This document shows, piece by piece, positions 49,090 through 56,984 of a stretch of DNA of 64,000 nt. Position 1 is the first letter of the stretch. Each line of letters begins with the position of its first letter. The position numbers were made by a program, and so were the translations under genes. Source of the DNA: Haladaptatus sp. QDMS2 (lineage in GTDB: Archaea > Halobacteriota > Halobacteria > Halobacteriales > Halococcaceae); contig NZ_CP119792.1 in assembly GCF_029338295.1 (NCBI RefSeq), positions 62,001-126,000 on the forward strand. The letters are read 5' to 3'. The notes under the pieces are model-generated. The model saw only the letters and a program-made list of their open reading frames with translations. It had not been told where the DNA came from and did no database searches.

Positions 49090-51186
49090 ATGCCCTTCAC
49101 GTTCGACTACCGCGACGGCGACGTGCTCGCGTGGTCGCTCACCGACGAGGGCGCGACTTACACGCGCGATGAATCCTATACGCCCACCATCTACGTGTCG
49201 GCGCACGGTGCGGGCCATCTCGCTGACGCTGCGGACGTGCTTCGCGGTCATCCCGCTGTGTCGCACGTTCGCGAGGTGAGCGAGCGCGTCAGTTTTCGCC
49301 ACGACACAGAACCCGTCCTCGAAGTCGGCGTCACCGAACTCGACGCGGTGACCATGCTCGCCCACACCATCGCCGGGTGGGGGTCGCCGGGGACGTACCG
49401 CCCCTACAACGTGGACCTCTCGCGGGAGTATCGCTACTGCCTCGAAAACGACATCATGCCCCTGCCCGAGCGCGAGTTGCGCGTCCTGTCACTTTCCACG
49501 CCCGAGTCGAACCTCAGTCGGGGGCGCATCACGACGCTCAAACTCGACGACGAGACGGTCGAGGGCACGCCCGCGGAGGTTCTCGACGTGCTCTCCGTAC
49601 GCCTCGACGCACAGGACCCGGACGTGTTCTTGCTCTCGACGAGCGAACTCGTTCCCGCCCTCTACGAGCAGGCGCGACAGGTCGGCAACGACGAGTTCTA
49701 CCTCGGACGACTGCCCGGCTGGGAGCGTCTCGCCGGGAAATCGACGTACACGAGCTACGGCCGGGTGGGCCATTCGCCTGCTCGCTACAACCTTCCAGGA
49801 CGAGTCATCATCGACCGCAGCAACACGTTCATGTGGAATCAGACGAACCTCGACGGCTGTCTGGACCTCGTGAAGCGTTCGGGGAAACCACTTCAGGAAC
49901 TCGCGTGGGCGTCGATTGGCAACATCCTGACGGCCATCGAAATCAAGGAAGCCCGCAGACGCGGGGTGCTCGTCCCGTGGCACTCGTGGCGTCACGAGCA
50001 ATTCAAGACGATGAACCAGCTTCACGAGGCAGACCGCGGCGGGTTCACCTTCGCGCCGAAGGTGGGCCTCCACGAGGACGTCCACGAACTCGACTTCTCC
50101 TCGCTGTATCCGAACATCATCGTGACGCGGAACGTGAGTCCCGAGAAGATTCGGTGTGACTGCCACGCCGGCCGCGAGGACGTGCCCGGTCTTGGTTACG
50201 CTATCTGCGACGAGCGCGGGTATCTCCCGAACGTGCTCGAACCGCTCATCGCAGACCGGGATGCGTACAAGCGCGAACTCGCAGAGACGGATGACCCAGC
50301 GCGGCGAGCCGTCCTCGAAGGCCGGTCGAACGCGCTCAAGTGGATTCTCGTCTCCTCCTTTGGCTACCAGGGGTTTTCGAACGCGAAGTTCGGGCGCATC
50401 GAGTGCCACGAAGCAATCAACGCCTTCGCACGCCAGATTCTCCTCGACGCGAAGGATGTGTTCGAGGCGAACGGCTGGCGCGTCGTCCACGGCATCGTGG
50501 ATAGTCTCTGGGTGACGGCCGTCGAGGACGAGGAGCAGACGCCGCTCGACGAGTTGGCGAAGGAGATTACCGACGCGGTGGGCATTCGACTGGAGTACGA
50601 GACGGCCTACGACTGGATTGCCTTCGTTCCCCTGCGGTCGAGCAACGCCGGGGCGCTCACCAAGTACTTCGGGAAGAAAGCGAGTGGCGAATACAAATAC
50701 CGGGGCATCGAGGTTCGCCAGCGCAGCACGCCTCCGTTCGTCAAAGAAGCGCAGAAAGACCTCATCGAGACGCTCGACACCCACCGGACGCCCGAGGCGG
50801 TGTGCGACCGTCTGCAGGTGTGGCTTGGAAAACTCCGATCAGGGAAGGTAGACACCGCCGAACTGGTCGTCACGAATCGCGTCTCGAAGTCTCTGGAAGA
50901 GTATTCGCAATCGACGCGGAACGTGGCCGCACTCGAACGGGCGGCGAAACTTGGACGGTCCCGTGGCCCGGGGCAGAAGGTGCAGTACGTCGTAGTCGAC
51001 GACGCCGCGGACGACATCGACCGAGTTGCACTTGCAAGCGAGCACCCGAGTGAGTACGACGTCGAGTTCTACTGTGACCTTTTGCTCCGAGCGGCCGAGA
51101 GCGTGGTGTCACCACTCGGGTGGCGTCGGTCGCGGATATCGTCGTATCTGGCAGAGCGCGTGGATGCGTCGTTGAGTGCGTATTGA
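49090..51186 (+). CDS. polB2: Family B DNA polymerase, PolB2 type
   Basis: The protein is 698 aa. Motif A is E-L-D-F-S-S-L-Y-P-N-I near residue 335 with the Asp kept. Motif B is L-K-W-I-L-V-S-S-F-G-Y near 415, with a Lys and a Tyr kept. Motif C, normally Y-G-D-T-D-S, is H-G-I-V-D-S near 470: the first catalytic Asp is replaced by Ile. The 3'-5' exonuclease motifs are not recognisable. This pattern fits archaeal PolB2, for which degenerate catalytic centres and damage-linked roles have been reported in other archaea. It ends an operon with the RecA-like and coiled-coil genes. Confidence 0.85.
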   Translation: MPFTFDYRDGDVLAWSLTDEGATYTRDESYTPTIYVSAHGAGHLADAADVLRGHPAVSHVREVSERVSFRHDTEPVLEVGVTELDAVTMLAHTIAGWGSPGTYRPYNVDLSREYRYCLENDIMPLPERELRVLSLSTPESNLSRGRITTLKLDDETVEGTPAEVLDVLSVRLDAQDPDVFLLSTSELVPALYEQARQVGNDEFYLGRLPGWERLAGKSTYTSYGRVGHSPARYNLPGRVIIDRSNTFMWNQTNLDGCLDLVKRSGKPLQELAWASIGNILTAIEIKEARRRGVLVPWHSWRHEQFKTMNQLHEADRGGFTFAPKVGLHEDVHELDFSSLYPNIIVTRNVSPEKIRCDCHAGREDVPGLGYAICDERGYLPNVLEPLIADRDAYKRELAETDDPARRAVLEGRSNALKWILVSSFGYQGFSNAKFGRIECHEAINAFARQILLDAKDVFEANGWRVVHGIVDSLWVTAVEDEEQTPLDELAKEITDAVGIRLEYETAYDWIAFVPLRSSNAGALTKYFGKKASGEYKYRGIEVRQRSTPPFVKEAQKDLIETLDTHRTPEAVCDRLQVWLGKLRSGKVDTAELVVTNRVSKSLEEYSQSTRNVAALERAAKLGRSRGPGQKVQYVVVDDAADDIDRVALASEHPSEYDVEFYCDLLLRAAESVVSPLGWRRSRISSYLAERVDASLSAY

Positions 51187-51281
51187 GTGAAACACCAGAA
51201 CTTAAGATATCTCCTGCGCCACCAATACGAGAAATTATTCCTCGAAGTAAGAATTATATCCTTCACTCTGCAACTCCGAGT

Positions 51282-51812
51282 ATGGTCGAGACAGACGCGA
51301 ATGGACCACCTCCCTTCGAAGATGCGTTCGCCGGCGACGACGTCGAACAACGCATCTACGGCACCATCCTCCAGACCCGAGAACCGACGACAGCGAGTGC
51401 AATTGCCGACACCGCCGACTGTGACCCGAAGACTGCCCGGAAGTATCTGAACTGGTTCGACAATCTGGGAATCGTCACCCGACACGACGGCCATCCAGCC
51501 ACCTACGAACGGAATGACGCGTACTTCGAGTGGCGGCGCATCAACCAGCTCGCAGCCGACCACGCTGTCGAGGACCTCCAGACCCGCGTTCGCGAGCTGA
51601 CGACGCGCATCACTGAGTACGAAGACACGTACGATGCCGTCTCACCGGCCGCCGTGGATGCCGTCGCCGTCGCAGAAGTCAGCGATGACCAAACCATCGA
51701 CGACGTGTACAGCGACCTCGCTGACTGGGCGACCACCCGTGAGGAACGAGAACGCTACGAACGCGCCCGCCAGCAACGCATGGGCAGCGAACGCGAGCAG
51801 GCATCCGGGTAG
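51282..51812 (+). CDS. DUF7342-type wHTH/coiled-coil regulator, copy D
   Basis: The protein is 176 aa from M-V-E-T-D-A-N-G; the ORF start at 51120 overlaps polB and is rejected. Winged helix: I-L-Q-T-R-E-P-T-T-A-S-A-I-A-D-T-A with K-T-A-R-K-Y-L-N-W-F-D-N-L-G-I-V. The long helix (L-Q-T-R-V-R-E-L-T-T-R-I-T-E-Y-E-D) and S-P-A-A-V-D segment follow, but the L-R marker of other copies is absent. The final helix is R-E-E-R-E-R-Y-E-R-A-R. It lies 95 bp after polB2 and 8 bp before its partner gene. This is the most diverged of the four copies. Confidence 0.75.
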   Translation: MVETDANGPPPFEDAFAGDDVEQRIYGTILQTREPTTASAIADTADCDPKTARKYLNWFDNLGIVTRHDGHPATYERNDAYFEWRRINQLAADHAVEDLQTRVRELTTRITEYEDTYDAVSPAAVDAVAVAEVSDDQTIDDVYSDLADWATTREERERYERARQQRMGSEREQASG

Positions 51813-51820
51813 TCCGCTCG

Positions 51821-52264
51821 ATGGTGCCACCGACAGGCGATGGCGGGAGCCCTGCCCCCATCGACCGACCACTCCTCGAGTTTCTTCAAACGCGGCTCGC
51901 AGCAACGAGACAAGTCTCCCGAGCGACTGTCACGGACGCAAGCGGCCACCTCGAACTTCGCGTCCGGTTCGCGTCGCCGTACTATCCAGCGACCCTCGAC
52001 GAGGCGACGCTGACGGTTCGCTGGTACACGAACGACGACTTCAAACTCCACTATCGAGAGACGCACGCGGACCACGCATGGGAGTGCCGGTGGGACCGTC
52101 ACTCGAATCCCCATAATACACGAGCCCACTTCCACCCCCCACCCACCGCCTCGACACCTGGCCAGGACGCGTCGTGGCCGGACGATCATCGTGACGTCGT
52201 TGCACTTGTCCTCGACGAGATCGAAGACCGAATCGCGGCTCTGTGGGACGAGTACCGAGGATAG
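51821..52264 (+). CDS. Small partner protein of the DUF7342-type regulator, copy D (TumE-like toxin candidate)
   Basis: The protein is 147 aa. Core: A-T-L-T-V-R-W-Y-T-N-D-D near residue 66, F-K-L-H-Y-R-E-T-H-A-D-H near 78, C-R-W-D-R-H-S-N-P-H-N near 94, then H-F-H-P-P near 108 and a C-terminal helix D-V-V-A-L-V-L-D-E-I-E. The W-D-R-H-x-N-P-H...H-F-H arrangement is close to the W-D-N-x-P-H-H core of TumE toxins. It starts 8 bp after its regulator's stop. The match to the copy A partner (W-Y...F-R-V-N-Y...H-F-Q-Y) supports one family. Confidence 0.7.
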   Translation: MVPPTGDGGSPAPIDRPLLEFLQTRLAATRQVSRATVTDASGHLELRVRFASPYYPATLDEATLTVRWYTNDDFKLHYRETHADHAWECRWDRHSNPHNTRAHFHPPPTASTPGQDASWPDDHRDVVALVLDEIEDRIAALWDEYRG

Positions 52265-52433
52265 CTCGACGACGAACCGGGTCAGCCGTAAACCTTCGTC
52301 AGGCAAGGGGGTGAATCGACGGGGGATTCCCACCCGCTGGGAATCCGCCATTCGCTCTTTGTCCGTCCCCGAGTGGGTGTTGCTAGAGACCGTCACACGA
52401 GTCGGTCGGCGTCCCGAGCGTGCACCCACGACC

Positions 52434-53405
52434 ATGACACGAACGAAACTCTCCCGGAGGGAAGCCCCGTCGAGCGAACGAACCGCGACGACAGATGCGC
52501 GAGCGAAAACTCAGTGCCCAGAGTGCAACGGGCGAATCGTCCAAGACGGCGGCCGCGGCGAATCGACGTGCGAGGATTGTGGCCTAGTGGTCGACGAAGA
52601 CGACCTCGACCACGGCCCCGAGTGGCGGGCGTACACCGCCGGCGAACGAGACGACAAGAGCCGCGTCGGCGCACCGACGACGCAACTCATCCACGATAAG
52701 GGCCTCAGTTCGACGATTAGCTGGCAGGACAAAGACGCCTACGGCAAGCCCGTCTCGGAACGCAAACGCAGTCGGCTGAAGCGCCTTCGCACGTGGGACG
52801 AACGCTACCGGACGAAAGATTCTCACGAGCGGAATCTCAGGCAGGCACTCGGCGAAATCAGCCGCATGGCCTCTGCTCTCGGACTCGGCGAACCGATTCG
52901 CGAGACGGCGGGGGTCATCTACCGACGCGCCCTCTCTGAAAATCTGCTTCCGGGTCGGTCCATCGAAGGGATGGCGACAGCATCGCTGTACGCTGCCGCG
53001 CGCCAGCAGGGCGTCCCGCGCCCGCTCTCCGAGTTCACCGAGGTTAGCCGGGTAGACGAGACGCGCATTCAGCGGGCGTATCGCTACCTCTCGCGGGAAC
53101 TCGCCCTCGAAATCGAACCGGAGAATCCGGCGCAGTACCTCCCGCAGTTCGCCTCCGCCCTCGAGGTTGACGACGAGGTAGAACGACAGGCTCGCGAGCT
53201 GCTGTCCGTCTCGAAGGGAACGGGGGCGCACGTCGGCAAGAGTCCGGTTGGACTGGCCGCCGCGGCACTCTACGCTGCGACCCAACTCACGAACAGGAAG
53301 GTGACACAGGAGCGCGTCGGCGACGTGGCCCGCGTCAGCGTCGTCACCATCCGCAATCGCTATCAGGACCTGCTCACCGAATACGAGACCCAGCGAGATG
53401 TGTGA
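52434..53405 (+). CDS. tfb: Transcription initiation factor TFB
   Basis: The protein is 323 aa from M-T-R-T-K-L-S-R-R; the ORF to 52191 overlaps the partner gene and has low-complexity content. The zinc ribbon is C-P-E-C-N near residue 28 and C-E-D-C-G-L-V-V near 48. D-H-G-P-E-W-R-A-Y begins the B-finger/reader region. Two cyclin-like repeats follow (L-P-G-R-S-I-E-G-M-A-T-A-S-L-Y-A-A-A-R near 178, G-K-S-P-V-G-L-A-A-A-A-L-Y-A-A near 270). Haloarchaea carry many TFB paralogues with specialised promoters. It overlaps the wHTH gene after it by 8 bp. Confidence 0.95.
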   Translation: MTRTKLSRREAPSSERTATTDARAKTQCPECNGRIVQDGGRGESTCEDCGLVVDEDDLDHGPEWRAYTAGERDDKSRVGAPTTQLIHDKGLSSTISWQDKDAYGKPVSERKRSRLKRLRTWDERYRTKDSHERNLRQALGEISRMASALGLGEPIRETAGVIYRRALSENLLPGRSIEGMATASLYAAARQQGVPRPLSEFTEVSRVDETRIQRAYRYLSRELALEIEPENPAQYLPQFASALEVDDEVERQARELLSVSKGTGAHVGKSPVGLAAAALYAATQLTNRKVTQERVGDVARVSVVTIRNRYQDLLTEYETQRDV

Positions 53406-53655
53406 CTCCCGAGGCGACCCCGCGAGTGAGTACGAAACGGGCGTCGAGCGTGCGGTTCTCCAGACGCTGGCCGACAGCACCCCGCGCCACGCCATGGAAA
53501 TCGCAGACGCCGTCTCACATCACCCGATTACGGTCGAACGAGCCTGTGCGCGCCTCGTCGAACGGGGGCACATCCGCTCGCTGACTGGCGGGTACTTCGA
53601 ACGCACCGAACGCGGCGAACGACTGCTCGACGCGCGAGCGGAGGTTCGAATCTGA
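53398..53655 (+). CDS. Small winged-helix protein (85 aa)
   Basis: The protein is 85 aa. G-V-E-R-A-V-L-Q-T-L-A-D-S-T-P-R-H-A-M-E-I-A-D-A-V is the N-terminal part of a winged helix near residue 15, and V-E-R-A-C-A-R-L-V-E-R-G-H-I with G-G-Y-F-E-R-T-E-R-G-E-R-L-L is the HTH and wing. Its start overlaps the TFB stop by 8 bp, so the two are co-translated, and it may modulate that TFB or its targets (inference). No family name recalled. Confidence 0.75.
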   Translation: MCDSRGDPASEYETGVERAVLQTLADSTPRHAMEIADAVSHHPITVERACARLVERGHIRSLTGGYFERTERGERLLDARAEVRI

Positions 53656-53746
53656 CCGCATTTCCCGGGTCGCCGGTGCCTGTGCCAGCCATCGGCCGTC
53701 GTCAGCAACCGGATAGCCTTTGCAGGGCCACCTGTAACGTCACCTA

Positions 53747-54124
53747 ATGGTGTTCGACGCCAGCGAATCTGCGGACACGCCGGGCCTGCAGGCTGTCCTC
53801 GAAGCGCTGGACGATACCGACTGCCGGGCCATCCTTCGCGAAACAGCCGAACCTATGACTGCAACCGACCTCATCGACGCCTGTGACATTCCCCGGTCTA
53901 CCCTGTACCGGAAACTCGAACTGCTCAGTACCGCCTCGCTCGTCCGTGAACGAGACGTCATCAACCCCGAGGGCGGTCGAACGACGCGCTACGAACGCGA
54001 CTTCGACGCCGTGACGATAGCCGTGACCGACGACGACACGTTCTCTGTGTCCGTCGAGCGACCACCCCAGAACGCCGGCGAGCGCCTCGCCGACATCTGG
54101 TCGAAGATGGGTGAAGAACTATGA
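53747..54124 (+). CDS. Winged-helix (ArsR-like) regulator paired with a small membrane protein
   Basis: The protein is 125 aa. L-E-A-L-D-D-T-D-C-R-A-I-L-R-E-T-A near residue 20, M-T-A-T-D-L-I-D-A-C-D-I-P-R-S-T-L-Y-R-K-L-E-L-L as the HTH, and G-G-R-T-T-R-Y-E-R-D-F as the wing. The C-terminal ~40 residues are acidic, ending L-A-D-I-W-S-K-M-G. Its stop overlaps the ATG of the next gene (4 bp). Haloarchaeal genomes often carry this wHTH plus DUF7521-type pair (name from memory). Confidence 0.85.
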   Translation: MVFDASESADTPGLQAVLEALDDTDCRAILRETAEPMTATDLIDACDIPRSTLYRKLELLSTASLVRERDVINPEGGRTTRYERDFDAVTIAVTDDDTFSVSVERPPQNAGERLADIWSKMGEEL

Positions 54125-54402
54125 CGATGACCGGAACCGCCATCGTGGTCGTCAAGACTGTGATTCTGCTGCTCGGCAGCGGCGTCACGTACATCGCCTT
54201 CAGCGCGTATCGCCGGACTGGTGCGCGTTCGCTCCGTGCGCTCGGTATCGGCTTCGGCGTCATCACCTTTGGCGCGTTGCTCGCGGGTGTCGCCAATCAG
54301 TTACTTTCGGTGTCGCTCGAACTGGGCGTTCTGATAAACAGCGTCCTCGTCGCCATCGGCTTCGCCATCATCATGTACTCGCTGATTATCGAACGCGGGT
54401 GA
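54121..54402 (+). CDS. DUF7521-type small membrane protein
   Basis: The protein is 93 aa with three hydrophobic helices: I-V-V-V-K-T-V-I-L-L-L-G-S-G-V-T-Y-I-A near residue 8, L-G-I-G-F-G-V-I-T-F-G-A-L-L-A-G-V near 40, and I-N-S-V-L-V-A-I-G-F-A-I-I-M-Y-S near 70. A short basic loop (Y-R-R-T-G-A-R-S-L-R-A) separates the first two. It is translationally coupled to the wHTH gene. The role is unknown; the pairing suggests a membrane sensor that sequesters or signals to the wHTH protein (inference). Confidence 0.75.
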   Translation: MTMTGTAIVVVKTVILLLGSGVTYIAFSAYRRTGARSLRALGIGFGVITFGALLAGVANQLLSVSLELGVLINSVLVAIGFAIIMYSLIIERG

Positions 54403-54435
54403 GGAGAAAGTCATCGGCTGTTTCTGCGGGCTGAA

Positions 54436-55464
54436 TTACCGGACGACGTGGGCGGGCGTCTCGCCGTCGAGGTAGGCTTCGAGTTGCGAGGCGATGATGC
54501 GCGGGCCGCCGAGAACGGCGTCACGGGTCGAGCCAGCGACGTGGGGCGTCAGGATGACGCCGTCGAGGTCGAACAGCGGGTGGCCTTCGGGAATCGGCTC
54601 GTCTTCGAACACGTCGAGGGCTGCGCCGGCGATGGCTCCCTCGGAGACGGCGTCGACGAGCGCGTCGGTATCGACGAGGCCGCCGCGGGCGGTGTTGACG
54701 AGGTAGCCCTCGTCGTTCATCTGGTCGAACTCCTCGCGGCCAATCATCCGTTTCGTGTCCTCTGAGAGGCGAACGTGAAGCGTCACGGCGTCGGCCTCGG
54801 CGAGCAGCGTTTCGAGGTCGGCGGGTTGCGCTCCCGCCCCCTCGATGTCGTCGTCGGGGACGAACGGGTCGTAGACCAGCAGTTCGGGATTGAAGCCAGC
54901 AAGGCGGCGGGCGACGCCGCGGCCGATGTGCCCGAAACCGACGATGCCGATGGTCGTCGTTCGCACGTCTGGGGGCAACTGGTCGGGGTCGAACACCTGG
55001 CTCCACTCGCCGGTCGAGAGTTCGGCGTGGTTGAACGGAATCTCGCGCAGGCGCGAGAGCAGCATCGAGACGGCGTAGTCGGCGACTGCGTCGCGATTTC
55101 GTCCCGGTGCGTGCAGGACGGTCACATCGTTTTCTGTGGCGGCTTCGATGTCCACGTTCTCGGTCCCGCCCCGGGCCGCGCCGACAATCGAGAGGTCGGC
55201 TCCCTCGATGAGTTCGCGCGAAACCGGCGCTTTGTGGACGACGAGCACGTCGATGCCCTCGAGATTCGCCGCGATGTCGTCGGTGTCGTAGCTACCCGGC
55301 CCGAGCGACTCCATGTCCATCGTCACGTCGCGAAATTCGGTCGGGGACGCCTCGCCCAACCAATCCATTCGCTCGAACGTCACGCCCTGGTCTTCGAGTC
55401 CACAGAGTGCCTCGTACATGTATTCGCTCGGCTGCTGTGGATCTCCGCAGAGAAGTACCCTCAT
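54436..55464 (-). CDS. D-2-hydroxyacid dehydrogenase
   Basis: The protein is 342 aa. The NAD-binding motif I-G-I-V-G-F-G-H-I-G-R-G is near residue 175 and the catalytic Arg, Glu and His are in N-T-A-R-G-G-L-V, D-V-F-E-D-E-P and T-P-H-V-A-G-S-T. It is of phosphoglycerate-dehydrogenase type without a C-terminal regulatory domain. Its start overlaps the kinase gene by 4 bp. Third gene of a three-gene operon; it would oxidise or reduce a 2-hydroxy acid linked to the pathway of the kinase and aldolase. Confidence 0.9.
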   Translation of the reverse strand: MRVLLCGDPQQPSEYMYEALCGLEDQGVTFERMDWLGEASPTEFRDVTMDMESLGPGSYDTDDIAANLEGIDVLVVHKAPVSRELIEGADLSIVGAARGGTENVDIEAATENDVTVLHAPGRNRDAVADYAVSMLLSRLREIPFNHAELSTGEWSQVFDPDQLPPDVRTTTIGIVGFGHIGRGVARRLAGFNPELLVYDPFVPDDDIEGAGAQPADLETLLAEADAVTLHVRLSEDTKRMIGREEFDQMNDEGYLVNTARGGLVDTDALVDAVSEGAIAGAALDVFEDEPIPEGHPLFDLDGVILTPHVAGSTRDAVLGGPRIIASQLEAYLDGETPAHVVR

Positions 55465-56984
55465 TCGACTCTACGCTCTGTGGCCAGCGACTTGAGCGTT
55501 TCCCACGGCCGTTCCATCGCATCTTTTGCCTCGAAAAACGCTTCACTCACGGTTCGATACTGGGCGTTCGTCTGAGGGTCGGGGTCGTACCGGCGGGCAG
55601 TCCCGACTGTGCGCTCGACCGCCGTTCCGGCGTTCGGATAGACGCCGGCGGCCACGCCACCACACAGCGCCGCGCCGAGCGCGCCCGTCTCGCGTTCTGC
55701 GGGAACCTTCACGGGGAGTGCCGAGATATCGGCGAACAACTGGGTCCACGTCTCGCTCTGTGCGCCGCCTCCCGTCAGGCGAATCGCGTCGAGATTAGCG
55801 TCGATGGAATCGAGTGCGCTCGTCTGCGTGATTGCGACGCCCTCGTAAATCGCCCGGAGCATGTGCGCCGTCGTGTGTTCGAGGCGAAGGCCGTAGAAGC
55901 CGCCGGCGCTGTTCGGGTCGTCGGTCGAACCCTTGAGAAACGGGTGGAACACGAGGCCATTCGCGCCGGAGGCGACGCCTGCGACTGCCTCCTCGTAAAC
56001 GTCGTAGGGCGAACAGCCGCGTTCTGTGGCCTCCTGTCGCCAGTCGCCCCCGCAGTTCTCGACGAACCACTCGACGCAGGCCGCCCCGGACCGGATTCCC
56101 TTGTAGCGAAGCCACCCGTCGAGATAGCGTCGGGGGAGGCCTTCGTCGCCGTCTCCTGGTTTGTCGAGGACGGCGACGCTCTGGCCCCACGTCCCGAGGA
56201 TGATGAGACCGTCGCCCTGGCTCACGATGCCCGCGCCGAGGGTGCAGGCGGCGACGTCTTGGAGGCCCGTGGCGACGGGCGTTCCCTCCGGAAGTCCGGT
56301 CTGCGCCGCGGCCGCTTTTGTGACCGTCCCGACGGGCTCCGTGCTCGCCACCACGGGTGGCAGCGCGTCGTATGCTTCCTCGATGTCGAGCGCGTCGAAC
56401 ACCCGTTCGTCGTACTCGGCGTCCGGGCCGTAGAACACGCTCCCCTCGGAGGGGTCGGTCGCGCATTCGCCCGTGAGTCGGTGGGTGAGCACGTCCTTCG
56501 AGAACAGCACTGTCTCCAACCGGTCGTAGGTGGCCGGGTCGTGCTCCCGAAGCCAGACGAGCAGGCTGAGTGGGTCTGCGCCGAACGGCTCCCAGCCGAG
56601 GCGTTCGACGACCTCCTCACGGGCGTCCGGACGATGCTGCTCGATGGCGTCGATGCCGCGGTTGTCGGTCGATTTGATGCCACAGACCGGCGTGCCGTCG
56701 GCGTCGAGTCCGTAGAGGCCGTGGCCGTGGCCCGCGACGCCGACGCCCGCGATGTCGGCAGGGGGGAGTGCGTCGTCGTCGAGGACCGCGGCGACCGTTT
56801 CGCACACCGTCGCCCACAGGCGGTCGTGGTCCTGCTCGTCGCGATCGGGAGCCGTCTCGACCGCGGGCGTCGCGCGGGAGGCACTCGCGAGCTCGGTGCC
56901 CTCGGCGTCGAAGGCCGTCACCGTGACGTTCGTGAGGCCGGCGTCGATGCCGACGAGGACCGGGGCTGATTCAGCGCCACTCAT
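55461..56984 (-). CDS. FGGY-family carbohydrate kinase (xylulose kinase-like)
   Basis: The protein is 507 aa. The N-terminal phosphate loop V-G-I-D-A-G-L-T-N is at residues 11-19. G-V-G-V-A-G-H-G-H-G-L-Y near 83, P-N-S-A-G-G-F-Y-G-L near 350, and R-L-T-G-G-G-A-Q-S-E-T-W near 405 resemble L-xylulose kinase/xylulokinases. The C-terminal part ends in an alpha-helical segment. It overlaps both neighbours by 4 bp. It would phosphorylate a ketose, pentulose or sugar acid made from the imported substrate. The exact sugar is unknown. Confidence 0.85.
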   Translation of the reverse strand: MSGAESAPVLVGIDAGLTNVTVTAFDAEGTELASASRATPAVETAPDRDEQDHDRLWATVCETVAAVLDDDALPPADIAGVGVAGHGHGLYGLDADGTPVCGIKSTDNRGIDAIEQHRPDAREEVVERLGWEPFGADPLSLLVWLREHDPATYDRLETVLFSKDVLTHRLTGECATDPSEGSVFYGPDAEYDERVFDALDIEEAYDALPPVVASTEPVGTVTKAAAAQTGLPEGTPVATGLQDVAACTLGAGIVSQGDGLIILGTWGQSVAVLDKPGDGDEGLPRRYLDGWLRYKGIRSGAACVEWFVENCGGDWRQEATERGCSPYDVYEEAVAGVASGANGLVFHPFLKGSTDDPNSAGGFYGLRLEHTTAHMLRAIYEGVAITQTSALDSIDANLDAIRLTGGGAQSETWTQLFADISALPVKVPAERETGALGAALCGGVAAGVYPNAGTAVERTVGTARRYDPDPQTNAQYRTVSEAFFEAKDAMERPWETLKSLATERRVE

